DNA from: Chloracidobacterium thermophilum B
Lineage (GTDB): Bacteria > Acidobacteriota > Blastocatellia > Chloracidobacteriales > Chloracidobacteriaceae
Length of the DNA: 64,000 nt
Assembly: GCF_000226295.1 (NCBI RefSeq)
Contig: NC_016024.1
Location: 789,501-853,500 of the forward strand
Reading direction: 5' to 3'
This document shows positions 27,355 to 36,307 of this stretch, in pieces. Within the stretch, counting starts at the first letter, position 1. Each line of letters opens with the position of its first letter. The position numbers and the translations under genes are program-made. The notes beneath the pieces were generated by a model. That model was not told the origin of the DNA, did no database searches, and was given only the letters and a program-made list of their open reading frames with translations.

Positions 27355-29796
27355 CTAGTCACGGGGTGGCACATCCGGCGGACGCCGGTCGCGGGGACGG
27401 GTAGCGTCGGGCAGCGGCGGCGGCCCGGTCACTGGCGGCAGTTCCGGTGGGGGAAGCTGGATGTCAGGTTCGACCACCACGCCCGGAGTGCCCATCGCGG
27501 CGGCGTTAGTCTGCGTGCAATCCTTCTTTGGGGCTGTCCCGGCCAGAAACCATTCCTCGATGGTTTCACCCTGGCAGGCTGGAGAAGGAAGCAGCCCGGT
27601 TTGCAAATCCACGGTCACTTTTTCCACGCCTTCGGCATCAGGGAAGGCATCACCGGTCAGGTCAGGGCGGAACTTGAGGACGGCGCGCATGAAGTTGACG
27701 AAAATCGGCAGCGCCGAATTCCCTCCGGTGATACCGAGTTGGCGGTTGTCGTCATATCCGACATAGACCACGCAGACCATGTGTGGTGTAAAGCCGGCAA
27801 ACCAGCCATCGCGGCTCGTGCCGGTTTTGCCGGCCAGGGCCTTGGTCAAACCGTTGGCTTTGGTGGCCGTGCCGCGTTCGATGGGGCCGCGCAGCAGGTG
27901 CGTCATGACGGCGGCGACGGCCGGAGAGATGACCGGCGTTGTCTGCGGCTCCACCTTTTCCACGAGGTTGCCTTTGCCATCGGCGATGAAGGTCAGGGCG
28001 CGGGGTTCGACCCGTGCGCCACGGTTGGGGAAAGCGGTGTAGGCGCGGGCCACTTCAAGCGGTGTTGCCTCTTTTGTGCCCAGCGCCAGACTCGGATACG
28101 CCTCCGGGCGCGGCAGCCCGAACCGTTCAGCCGTACGCGCTACCCGGTCGTAACCTACGGCCTCGGCGACGCTGACCGTAACGACATTGAGCGACCTGGA
28201 CAGCGCCGTGCGCACGGTGACGTATTGGTTGCTGTAGGTCTGTCCAAAATTGTCAGGGCTGTAGGTCTGCCCGTTGCCGTAGGTGAAGGTGCGCTTCTCG
28301 TCCTTGAACAGGGATGATGGGGTGATGACCTCTTCCTCAATGGCCGCCGTATAGACGAAGGGTTTAAACACCGAACCCGGTTGGCGGCGGGCGTCCGTAA
28401 CGCGGTTGAGCTGGGATTGCGAATAGTCCCGGCCGCCCACCATGGCCAGAATGTCTCCAGTGTGGGCATCGAGGGCGATGAGCGCAGCATCCAGCCCTGG
28501 TGCCGGCTTTTTGACGAGATTTGCCAGCCCCTTCTGGACGGCTTCGACCGCGGCCTGCTGCAGGTTGATGTCCAGCGTGGTGTAAATGCGGGCGGCCGGG
28601 TCAGAGAGCACCCGGTCGAGTTTTCGCTCGGCAAGCACGCTTTGCAGGTAATCCAGATAGTAGGGGGCATCGGCGTTGCTGCTGGCGCGCCGGGGCGCAA
28701 CGCCAAGCGGGGCAGCCTTGGCTTTTTCATACTCGGCCGGGGTGATGAAGCCGACTTCGAGCATGTCGCCCAGCACCTTGTTGCGGCGTTCGAGGGCGCG
28801 TTCCGGGTGTTTGAAGGGCGAGTAATAGCCCGGACCGCGGATGATGCCGGCCAGAAAAGCAGCCTCCGGCAGGCTGAGCTGGATGATGTCCTTGCCGAAG
28901 TAAAACCGCGCTGCTTCACCAAAGCCGTTAATGGAATAGCTGCCATCCTGCCCCAGGTAAATCTCGTTGCAGTACATCTGGAAAATCTGGGGCTTGGTCA
29001 GGCGCGTTTCAAGGATGATGGCAATGTAGGCTTCCTTGAGTTTGCGGCTCAGCGTGCGCTCCGGCGTCAGGAAAAAGTTTTTGACAAGCTGCTGGGTGAT
29101 GGTTGAGCCGCCCTGCAAGCCGCCGTCCCGATCTGTGAAGTTCCGGTAGATGGCGCGGGCCAGTCCGCGCAGGTCAATGCCCCGGTGGTCGAAAAACCGC
29201 CGGTCCTCGACGGCGACTACGGCCTGGACGAGTACCTTGGGCAGGTCATTGAACTCGACGATCTTGCGCTTTTCCCGTTCCCTGTTGAGCGCCGTCAGCA
29301 GCGGCGGTTCCAGCAGGCATTCGGTGAGCGGTTGCTGGTTGGGGAGTTCGACGATGTTGACCGGCGTGTTACCGTTGAACCGGATGCGGACGGAAGGGAA
29401 TTTCTGTCCGGCCAGCGGCGCATCGGTGCTGGGGAGAATGTCGAGCCGGTTGCCATCGAGCAGGTAGCGTCCGCGCGTGGTGTCACCTGCCTGGGACTGG
29501 GCAACGTAACCGGCCCGGTTCAGGTATTCCAAGATTTGCGCCTTGCCGAACGGGCCACCTTTGATGATACGCGCCGGAGCCGCATAGATACCACTGGACC
29601 GGACAAAGGACTCCCCCCGCAGCTTCTGGTCAATCATCGTCGAGAACACGACGTAGTAGTAGGTCAGGACGATAACGATCGGGAGCAGGGCCAGCGCCAG
29701 AAAAAAAACACGCCGTGGCGTAATGAGCCGTTGCCACCAGTGTTTGGTGCGAAAAACCCGCGGGTCGTTCTTGAAAGCTGGGTGATTTCCAGTCAT
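27355..29796 (-). CDS. Bifunctional penicillin-binding protein (class A, PBP1b-like)
   Basis: An 813-residue peptidoglycan synthase with one N-terminal membrane anchor (FFLALALLPIVIVLTYYYVVF), a UB2H-like segment (about 70-130), a GT51 transglycosylase domain (AVEDRRFFDHRGID with catalytic Glu, GGSTITQQLVKNFFL, EIYLGQDGSYSINGFGEAA) and a transpeptidase domain (SVFKPF nucleophile Ser, SLN, KTGTS). The C-terminal tail is Pro-rich (PPPELPPVTGPPPLPD). All catalytic motifs are present. Single gene between convergent and divergent neighbours. Confidence 0.95.
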   Translation of the reverse strand: MTGNHPAFKNDPRVFRTKHWWQRLITPRRVFFLALALLPIVIVLTYYYVVFSTMIDQKLRGESFVRSSGIYAAPARIIKGGPFGKAQILEYLNRAGYVAQSQAGDTTRGRYLLDGNRLDILPSTDAPLAGQKFPSVRIRFNGNTPVNIVELPNQQPLTECLLEPPLLTALNREREKRKIVEFNDLPKVLVQAVVAVEDRRFFDHRGIDLRGLARAIYRNFTDRDGGLQGGSTITQQLVKNFFLTPERTLSRKLKEAYIAIILETRLTKPQIFQMYCNEIYLGQDGSYSINGFGEAARFYFGKDIIQLSLPEAAFLAGIIRGPGYYSPFKHPERALERRNKVLGDMLEVGFITPAEYEKAKAAPLGVAPRRASSNADAPYYLDYLQSVLAERKLDRVLSDPAARIYTTLDINLQQAAVEAVQKGLANLVKKPAPGLDAALIALDAHTGDILAMVGGRDYSQSQLNRVTDARRQPGSVFKPFVYTAAIEEEVITPSSLFKDEKRTFTYGNGQTYSPDNFGQTYSNQYVTVRTALSRSLNVVTVSVAEAVGYDRVARTAERFGLPRPEAYPSLALGTKEATPLEVARAYTAFPNRGARVEPRALTFIADGKGNLVEKVEPQTTPVISPAVAAVMTHLLRGPIERGTATKANGLTKALAGKTGTSRDGWFAGFTPHMVCVVYVGYDDNRQLGITGGNSALPIFVNFMRAVLKFRPDLTGDAFPDAEGVEKVTVDLQTGLLPSPACQGETIEEWFLAGTAPKKDCTQTNAAAMGTPGVVVEPDIQLPPPELPPVTGPPPLPDATRPRDRRPPDVPPRD

Positions 29797-29874
29797 GAGG
29801 ACATCGTACGACGTTTCCTAAACTCGCCAATACCCCCTTGCCAGGACTTTACGCTTGTTGTCAGGAGTTTTTTC

Positions 29875-30591
29875 ATGGATTTCACTGGGAAAGTCATCCT
29901 CATCACGGGTGGCGGCCGCGGCATCGGACGGGCTGCGGCCCTGAAGTTTGCCCGGCACGGCGCCGATGTGGCGCTGGCCGCGCGGACGGCGGCTGATCTT
30001 GAAGCCGTGGCCGGAGAGATTCGCGCCCTGGGGCGGCGCGTTGTCGCCGTGCCAACCGATACCACCAACCGCGAGCAGGTGACCGCTTTTGTGGCAGCCA
30101 CCATAAGCCAGCTTGGCCGCATTGATGTGGTTGTCAATGCCGCCGGGATTGGGATTCTCAAGCCGTTTCTGGAGTTGACCGAAGCCGATCTGGACCGGAT
30201 GCTGGCTGTCAACGTCCGGGGCGTTTTCAACGTAACACAGGTGGCGGCACCGGAGATGACCAAAACCGGTGGTGGGATTGTCATCAACATTCCGGGGATT
30301 CTGGGGCGGGCGGCGATGATGCAGGCCGCCGGATACTGCGCCTCAAAGTTTGCCGTCACCGGTATGACCCGCGCCATGGCGCTCGACTTGAAGCGCAACG
30401 GCATCCGCTTTACGCTGCTACACTTTGGCGGTGTGGATTCACCTTTTTGGGATACCATCGCCATGCGCGTCCAGCGGGACAGGATGTTGTCGGTCGAAGA
30501 AGCCGCCAACGCCATTCTCTTTGCCGCCTCGCACACCGGCAACGGCGTGCTGAACGAACTGGTGCTCCAACCGGAAAGCCATCAGATGTGA
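29875..30591 (+). CDS. Short-chain dehydrogenase/reductase-like protein, catalytic Ser replaced by Gly
   Basis: A 238-residue Rossmann protein with the NAD(P) motif TGGGRGIG, a VNAAG motif and YCASK (Tyr154, Lys158). In classical SDR enzymes the catalytic serine lies 13 residues before the tyrosine; here that position (residue 141) is glycine within INIPGILG. The enzyme may therefore be inactive, use another residue, or serve a binding role. ATG 29875 has CAGGAG 8 bp upstream. It lies just before panC with 59 bp between, containing a hairpin. Confidence 0.88.
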   Translation: MDFTGKVILITGGGRGIGRAAALKFARHGADVALAARTAADLEAVAGEIRALGRRVVAVPTDTTNREQVTAFVAATISQLGRIDVVVNAAGIGILKPFLELTEADLDRMLAVNVRGVFNVTQVAAPEMTKTGGGIVINIPGILGRAAMMQAAGYCASKFAVTGMTRAMALDLKRNGIRFTLLHFGGVDSPFWDTIAMRVQRDRMLSVEEAANAILFAASHTGNGVLNELVLQPESHQM

Positions 30592-30607
30592 GTTGCCATC
30601 AACCCCC

Positions 30608-30633
30608 GGCAGGGAAGCCATGGCTTCTCTGCC
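30608..30633 (+). terminator. Hairpin between the SDR gene and panC
   Basis: Inverted repeat GGCAGGGAAG/CTTCTCTGCC (one G-T pair) around CCATGG, 17 bp after the SDR stop. It is followed by GTCTTTGG rather than a clean T-run, so it may attenuate rather than end transcription into panC. Confidence 0.4.
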
Positions 30634-30650
30634 GTCTTTGGGTGTAGGGT

Positions 30651-31514
30651 ATGGAAATCGTCACGCGCATTGCCCGAATGCGCCATTTGGCGCCGCGCCT
30701 CAAGCAGGACCGGAAAAAACTGGCGCTGGTGCCAACGATGAGCGCCCTCCACGAAGGCCATCTCAGTCTTATCCGCCGGGCGCAGATTCTGGCTGATGCG
30801 GTGGTCGTTTCGATTTTTTTCAATCCGATTCACTTTCAGGCCGGAGAGGAGTTTGATGTTCCGGCCCGTGACCTGGCGCGTGATGCCGAGCTGATGGCCA
30901 AGCGCGGAGTGGATGTTTTGTTTGCGCCGAGTGTGGACGAAATTTACCCGGAGGACATGCTGACTTACGTCACAACAGACACCCTGGATTGCCGGCTGTG
31001 TGGGGCCCAACAGCCTAACTACTTTCGCGGTGTGACGACCATTGTCAACAAGCTCATCAACATCGTACGGCCGGACTACACGCTGGTGGGGCAGAAGGAT
31101 GCCCAGCAGTCCATCATCATCCGCCGGATGGTACGTGACCTGTCCATGGACACTGAAGTGGTCATCTGCCCGACCCACCGTGAGCCGGATGGACTGGTGA
31201 CCTCTTCCCGGAATGCACTGCTCAGTGTACCGGAACGGCAGGCGGCCACGGCGCTCTACCGTGGATTGCAGCAGGCGCAGAAATTGGTTGAGCGAAATGG
31301 CGTCCGGGATGCGGAAACCCTGATCGGTGCGGTCCGGCAGGTGCTTGACTCAGAACCGCTAGTGCGCCCGGAATACATTGCCCTCGTGGATATGGAAAAT
31401 CTGGCCCCGCTGACAGCGATTGCAGAAGGTGAGGAGTGCCTGCTTGCCCTGGCGGCATACGTCGGGCAGGTGCGCCTTACGGATAACATCATTCTCGTGG
31501 GGAGTACGGAATAA
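30651..31514 (+). CDS. panC: Pantothenate synthetase with altered active-site motifs
   Basis: A 287-residue ATP-dependent ligase joining pantoate and beta-alanine in coenzyme A synthesis. Family hallmarks are PTMSALHEGHLSLIRRA (HxGH), LVGQKDAQQ, REPDGLVTSSRN. Three usually conserved sites differ: the PTMGALHEGH Gly is Ser, the NPxQF Gln is His (FFNPIHF), and the RPGHF block is QPNYF. The Gln and His changes touch the pantoate-binding area, as I recall from characterised enzymes. Overall fold and length remain standard. Annotation as PanC is likely, but activity is uncertain. Confidence 0.85.
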   Translation: MEIVTRIARMRHLAPRLKQDRKKLALVPTMSALHEGHLSLIRRAQILADAVVVSIFFNPIHFQAGEEFDVPARDLARDAELMAKRGVDVLFAPSVDEIYPEDMLTYVTTDTLDCRLCGAQQPNYFRGVTTIVNKLINIVRPDYTLVGQKDAQQSIIIRRMVRDLSMDTEVVICPTHREPDGLVTSSRNALLSVPERQAATALYRGLQQAQKLVERNGVRDAETLIGAVRQVLDSEPLVRPEYIALVDMENLAPLTAIAEGEECLLALAAYVGQVRLTDNIILVGSTE

Positions 31515-31533
31515 CCTGGGTGCAATGGCTTTC

Positions 31534-31563
31534 TTGCCGCGAACTTTTTGAGAATGTTACTAT
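31534..31563 (+). promoter_or_regulatory. Candidate sigma-70 promoter for the zinc-ribbon/FGE gene
   Basis: TTGCCG (31534-31539), 18-bp spacer, TACTAT (31558-31563), about 125 bp ahead of the ATG at 31689. Assigned by consensus only. Confidence 0.35.
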
Positions 31564-31688
31564 GCTGTTGGCTGGCTGACTTGTGGCAGACTGGCATCTA
31601 TGGGCAGCTTGCCCTGAACGGCGATTTGAAGGCACAAAACACCCGGCGACGCTTGGTATGTAGTTTGGGGTGGTATGGGTAACTCGTC

Positions 31689-33419
31689 ATGTTCTGCCCA
31701 AAGTGCGGTACTGAAAACCGTCCAAATGCTCGTTTCTGCAAAAGCTGTGGTCACGCTTTCGCCGGGGGTGGAGCCGGTGACTCAGCGCCGCTGACTGGCC
31801 CCCCGTCCATTCAGCAAACCTTTGTCATGCGTTCGGTCGGCCCTGATGACCCAGGGCGGACAAACGTCTCCCTGCCGGCTCTGGAAGTACAGCCGGAGAC
31901 CGCGCCGCCAGCCGGTCAAACCCTGGACAACGGCCATCACGGGGACGGTTTCATTCTGGGAGACATCTCTTCACCCAACCTGCGGCTGGATGCGCCACCA
32001 CCAAGCGCTCCTATTGGGCCGGAATCCATCCCAGACCTGTTTACAACGAACACTTCCACCCCGCAGTTTCCGCCAACGCTCATCCCACCGCCAGCCTCAT
32101 CCCCACTGCCGCCACCGGCAAGCGGTTTTTCCGTGCCCGATCCGTTGGCGACCAAGACGGGCACACCAGCAACTTCTCCGCCAACACCATCAACACCCAT
32201 CCCCCCCCCGCCAGCTTCATCCCCACTGCCGTCGGCAAGCGGTTTTTCCGTGCCTGATCCGTTGGCCAACCGAACGGGTACACCGGCAGGGGGAACACCA
32301 GTGGTTACGCCGCCAACCCCGCCGCTCAACCCGACGCCGCCCGGTGGAGTGCCACTTCCGCCAGAGTTGGCGGCTACCCCCTTTCGTCCGGTGGAACCGC
32401 CCGTTGGTGCGCCCCGTCCGATGGGGCGACAGCTCACGGAGATGCCAGCGCTGCCGCCCAAGCCACCGGCTGACCTCTTTGCCCAGACCACTCCGGCTGC
32501 GGCACCACCCCGCCGTACTGGCTTTCCGCTCTGGCTGGTCGTTGGGCTGTCGGTCGGAGCCATTGTGGTTTTGATTGGGATTGTAGCAGCCATTGCTTAC
32601 TTTCAGTGGGCTACGCCGTCTGTTCCGACGGGTTCCAGCGCACCAGCAGATACCCCGGTGACCAGCTCGGAACCCTCCACCCAACCCGCATCACCGGTGA
32701 AACCAGCCCAGCCGGTCATCCCTGAAAACATGATCGCTATCCCAGGAGGGGAGTACCTCATTGGACGCAACAGCGGTGATTTCCTCGACCCCTATGAAAA
32801 ACCGCAGCATACGGTGACATTGCGGCCGTTCTACATTGACCGGACCGAAGTCACCAACGCTGACTACCAGAAATTCATCGAGGCAACCGGGCATCCGGCC
32901 CCGGCTTCCTGGATTGGTGGGCGGTTTGAACCTGGCAAGGAACTGTTTCCGGTCACAGACATCACCTTGTCCGATGCCGAAGCCTATGCCCGCTGGGCCG
33001 GTAAGCGCCTGCCCACCGAAGAGGAATGGGAGGCGGCCGCCCACGGACGTACGCCAACGGTTTTCCCCTGGGGCAACACCTTTGATCCCAGCCGTGCCAA
33101 TGTCAAAGCCAGTGGTCTTGGTGTGCCGGTACGGGTTGGGACGTATCCGGCCGGCGCCAGTCCCTTTGGGGTGCTCGACATGACGGGCAATGTCTGGGAG
33201 TGGACAGCTTCAGAAGCCCGACTCTACCCCGGAAGCACCGAGAAACCACCGAGTTGGGACAAGCCGCTCAATCCCGGCACACGGTTGCAAATCATTCGGG
33301 GCGGAGCGTTTACGGAAGACACCAGGCGCTGCACCGTGACTTACCGCAACTGGGTCCCGTCGGACTTCAAGGCCCGTGAACTTGGCTTCCGCTGCGCCCA
33401 GGATCAGCCGCCACAGTGA
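31689..33419 (+). CDS. Zinc-ribbon, proline-rich, membrane-anchored FGE-sulfatase-domain protein
   Basis: A 576-residue protein. The N-terminus is a zinc ribbon (CPKCGTENRPNARFCKSCG). A long Pro/Thr-rich linker follows, containing a duplicated block SGFSVPDPLA. One transmembrane helix sits near 280-300 (LWLVVGLSVGAIVVLIGIV). The exported C-terminal domain belongs to the formylglycine-generating enzyme/SUMF1 group (NMIAIPGGEYLIGRN, FYIDRTEVTNADYQ, KRLPTEEEWEAAA, DMTGNVWEWT, LGFRCAQD). The cytosolic ribbon and external domain suggest a transmembrane signalling or modification role. Catalytic status is not clear. Confidence 0.87.
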   Translation: MFCPKCGTENRPNARFCKSCGHAFAGGGAGDSAPLTGPPSIQQTFVMRSVGPDDPGRTNVSLPALEVQPETAPPAGQTLDNGHHGDGFILGDISSPNLRLDAPPPSAPIGPESIPDLFTTNTSTPQFPPTLIPPPASSPLPPPASGFSVPDPLATKTGTPATSPPTPSTPIPPPPASSPLPSASGFSVPDPLANRTGTPAGGTPVVTPPTPPLNPTPPGGVPLPPELAATPFRPVEPPVGAPRPMGRQLTEMPALPPKPPADLFAQTTPAAAPPRRTGFPLWLVVGLSVGAIVVLIGIVAAIAYFQWATPSVPTGSSAPADTPVTSSEPSTQPASPVKPAQPVIPENMIAIPGGEYLIGRNSGDFLDPYEKPQHTVTLRPFYIDRTEVTNADYQKFIEATGHPAPASWIGGRFEPGKELFPVTDITLSDAEAYARWAGKRLPTEEEWEAAAHGRTPTVFPWGNTFDPSRANVKASGLGVPVRVGTYPAGASPFGVLDMTGNVWEWTASEARLYPGSTEKPPSWDKPLNPGTRLQIIRGGAFTEDTRRCTVTYRNWVPSDFKARELGFRCAQDQPPQ

Positions 33420-33486
33420 CCTGCCAGCCGTGAAATGCTGTAAGTACGTTCGATTTTCATCCCGCACCACGCTTTGACTTGCCACT

Positions 33487-35166
33487 ATGTTCACTGCCAA
33501 GGGCTGTGTTCCCGGTTCTTTCGCCAGGTGGTTTGCGTGTTCACAGGCGTCTCTGCCAGCGGCCGGTCTGGTCTGGACGTTTGTTCTGCTGGGGGGCATT
33601 GTTTTCCTGGGCAGCCGCAGCGTAGCCCAGATCGGGCGCGCGGATGATGTGCCGCCCGCCTCGGCCAACCCGTCCGCACCTGGAACGCCACCGGGCAAGC
33701 GCCCCTCTCCGCCACGTCGCCCGGCCATCGTCAAAACCCCCACGGGCGTTGCCATGCCGCTCGGTCGTCCGGCGGAGTTTTACTTCGAGGAAGGCAACGA
33801 GCTGTTTGACAAGGGAGACTTCGTCTCGGCCCGGATGTTTTTTGAGCAGGGTGGGAAAGTGGCGCGTCCCAAAAGCGACCTGGTGGAAGTCCTGCAGCGC
33901 CGCCGGGATGTATCCGCCCACATGGCCGTCGGCAGGCAGTTCGAGCGGGAGTCACAACTTGTCGAGGCCCTGGCCGAGTACGACAAAGCCCTGGCTCTTG
34001 AGCCGGTCAACCCGGTGGCCAAAAGACATGCCGGGCAAGTGCTTCAGATGCTGGGCAAGGCGGCGATGCTGACCAAAAACTGGCAGGCGGCGATTGGTTA
34101 TCTCCGCCGCGCCCAGGAGCTTGACCCTGATGCGTCCACACAGGCCGCACTGGTTACGGCTCTGCTGCGGTTGGCTATGGAGCAGTCCGATCCAACTGAA
34201 GCACAGCGCACCTACCGGCAGGTGCTGGAGATAGCGCCCGGCAATGAAGATGCCCGTCTGGGACTGCGCCGCATGGAGGCACGGCTCCGTACCCGGCAGG
34301 CCGAAGCCGCCTTCCAGGCCGGACGCTATAACGAAGCCCGGAGTGAATACGAAGCCGCGCTTGAACTCGACCCTGAACATGCGCTGGCAGCGGCTGGCAA
34401 AACCAGGGTGGAAGCCTATCTGGCCCGCCAGTCGGCAGATGAAGCCTATCGCCGCCGGGACTTCCGCACGGCGTATGCCGACTACCAGAAATTTCAAGCC
34501 GTCGTCCCGGATGACCCGCAGGTGACAGAGCGGTTACGGGAACTCTCCCTGCGGCTGGAGCCGCCCCTGCCGCTGCGTGGCTCACTGATTTACAAGCTCA
34601 ACACGGCCAGCCCCTTTCGGATTCGCCTGCATCGCGATCAGGTGGAAAGCGCCCTGCTCGACAGCGAGAACCCCATCAAGCCGGACATCAAGCTCGAAGG
34701 CCGCCTCCCGGCGCAGGATGCCGTCTTCCGGCTGGGCAAGTCTTCCGCCAATGTCACAGTCCGTATCGCTGTGATGCCGGTTGCCGACAATGACTACACG
34801 GCCGAGCTGATTGCCACGCCCAAAAATCCGCGTTCGGAAGATGTCATCGTCGTGGCCGAATGGCAGCTTCCCCTGAAAGGTGGGGTTCAGTGGAAAAGGC
34901 AGCTCGAACCCGGCGCCTACCGGGTCTATTGGCAGGGACCCTTCTTTGAGGTTTTTGACCCAACCGGCGTCTGTATTGAATCCAGCCGGCAGTCACCCCT
35001 GCCGCGCCAGCCTGTCACAGTCAAGGTCAAGCCAATCAAGGGGGTCACGGTGCAGGTTGTCGAGCAACCCAATCCCGGAAACGACTTTACCTTCGCCCTC
35101 AACCTGGCTGTCACCAGCCCGACCCTGCTGCTGCTTGACCTGAGCTGGGATGTGGGCAAAAAGTAA
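33487..35166 (+). CDS. Exported TPR-repeat protein
   Basis: A 559-residue protein with an N-terminal hydrophobic signal or anchor (GLVWTFVLLGGIVFLGSRSVA), a Pro-rich linker, then about six to seven tetratricopeptide repeats between residues 95 and 345 (e.g. EYDKALALEPVNPVAKRHAGQ, ARSEYEAALELDPEHALAAAG). The C-terminal ~190 residues are a beta-rich domain (LIYKLNTASPFRIRLHRDQ, VTVRIAVMP). It follows the zinc-ribbon/FGE gene by 67 bp and may act with it. Binding partner unknown. Confidence 0.85.
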   Translation: MFTAKGCVPGSFARWFACSQASLPAAGLVWTFVLLGGIVFLGSRSVAQIGRADDVPPASANPSAPGTPPGKRPSPPRRPAIVKTPTGVAMPLGRPAEFYFEEGNELFDKGDFVSARMFFEQGGKVARPKSDLVEVLQRRRDVSAHMAVGRQFERESQLVEALAEYDKALALEPVNPVAKRHAGQVLQMLGKAAMLTKNWQAAIGYLRRAQELDPDASTQAALVTALLRLAMEQSDPTEAQRTYRQVLEIAPGNEDARLGLRRMEARLRTRQAEAAFQAGRYNEARSEYEAALELDPEHALAAAGKTRVEAYLARQSADEAYRRRDFRTAYADYQKFQAVVPDDPQVTERLRELSLRLEPPLPLRGSLIYKLNTASPFRIRLHRDQVESALLDSENPIKPDIKLEGRLPAQDAVFRLGKSSANVTVRIAVMPVADNDYTAELIATPKNPRSEDVIVVAEWQLPLKGGVQWKRQLEPGAYRVYWQGPFFEVFDPTGVCIESSRQSPLPRQPVTVKVKPIKGVTVQVVEQPNPGNDFTFALNLAVTSPTLLLLDLSWDVGKK

Positions 35167-35195
35167 AAAAACGCGCTCTTGCGGTTGAAAAAATG

Positions 35196-35264
35196 ACAGC
35201 CATACCCGAAGTTGAAGGCAGACCCCGCACGGACACTCCCTAGAAGCTTGGGTATGGCTGTTTT
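35196..35264 (+). other. Long-loop inverted repeat with T-run after the TPR gene
   Basis: Arms ACAGCCATACCC (35196-35207) and GGGTATGGCTGT (35250-35261) are perfectly complementary over 12 bp, enclosing 42 nt, and the second arm runs into TTTT. This can serve as a terminator for the preceding gene; the long internal segment also allows a small structured RNA. The rest of the 244-bp gap to the ABC permease shows nothing recognisable. Confidence 0.5.
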
Positions 35265-35410
35265 CCTGACAAAGAAACGAGGCAACTTTCATACCAGAGC
35301 TGCAACACCCAAAACGGACGGCATCGCCCTTGGTTTCTGGTACTGGATTGACAATTCTTTTTAGTCGTTGGTTGCCAATTTTTGTCATCCTGTCTCTGTT
35401 TTGACAGGAA

Positions 35411-36307
35411 ATGGTGACGTTTTTCGTGTCTGACACCCTGCTGCTGCTGGTCTCACTCTTTGGTTCGACGCTCCGCCTCTCGACGCCACTCATCCTGGCC
35501 GCCTTGGGTGGGCTGTATGCCGAACGAAGTGGGGTCATCAACATGGCGCTGGAAGGCATTATGCTGGCCGGTGCATTTACTGCCGCCACCGTGACGGCGC
35601 TGACTGGCAGCCCGTGGCTGGGGCTGTTGTCCGGCCTGGCGGCCGGGCTGCTCGTGGCGGCACTCCATGCGTTCTGCTGCATTACCTGTCGCGCTGATCA
35701 GGTCGTCACCGGCACGGCCATCAACATTCTCATGCTGGGCGTCCCGCCGTTGATTTCGGGGGCCTTGTTCGAGTCCACAGGTTCGACACCCAACCTGGCT
35801 CAGACCCAGACGCTCCCCACCCTGCCCATTGTGGCCGCCCTGATCGCAGTACCGGTGACGATGTTTATCCTGTTCAAGACGCCCTTTGGCTTGCGGTTGC
35901 GCGCCGTTGGTGAAGTGCCGGAAGCTGCGGCTACGGCCGGCGTCAGCGTCACGCGGCTGCGCTGGCAGGGCGTCCTGCTTTCAGGACTGCTGGCCGGGTT
36001 GGGCGGAGTCTATCTCTCAATTGGGCAGAATTCGCTCTACACGCGCAACATGACCGCCGGGCGTGGCTACATTGCGCTGGCGGCGTTGATTTTCGGCAAC
36101 TGGCTGCCGTGGCGCGTCCTGCTGGCCTGCCTGCTGTTCGGCTTCATGGACGCCGTGCAGATTCGCCTGCAGGGAACATCGTCCATTCCCACGCAGTTCA
36201 TTCAAATCATCCCGTACATTTTCACCATGGTGGTGCTGGCCGGCTTCATCGGGAAAGCAACGCCACCCCGGGCGTTAGGCACGCCCTACATCAAAGGACG
36301 CCGGTGA
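35411..36307 (+). CDS. ABC transporter permease, BmpA/nucleoside-type
   Basis: A 298-residue membrane permease of the branched-chain-amino-acid-like/nucleoside uptake group (COG1079 type). Typical features are LILAALGGLYAERSGVINMALEGIMLAGAF near the N-terminus and the EAA-like loop with PFGLRLRAVGEVPEAAATAGV. Partners (second permease, two-domain ATPase and BmpA lipoprotein) are not in the window on its right; the left neighbour is unrelated. Its last 33 bp overlap the convergent panE-like gene. Confidence 0.88.
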   Translation: MVTFFVSDTLLLLVSLFGSTLRLSTPLILAALGGLYAERSGVINMALEGIMLAGAFTAATVTALTGSPWLGLLSGLAAGLLVAALHAFCCITCRADQVVTGTAINILMLGVPPLISGALFESTGSTPNLAQTQTLPTLPIVAALIAVPVTMFILFKTPFGLRLRAVGEVPEAAATAGVSVTRLRWQGVLLSGLLAGLGGVYLSIGQNSLYTRNMTAGRGYIALAALIFGNWLPWRVLLACLLFGFMDAVQIRLQGTSSIPTQFIQIIPYIFTMVVLAGFIGKATPPRALGTPYIKGRR

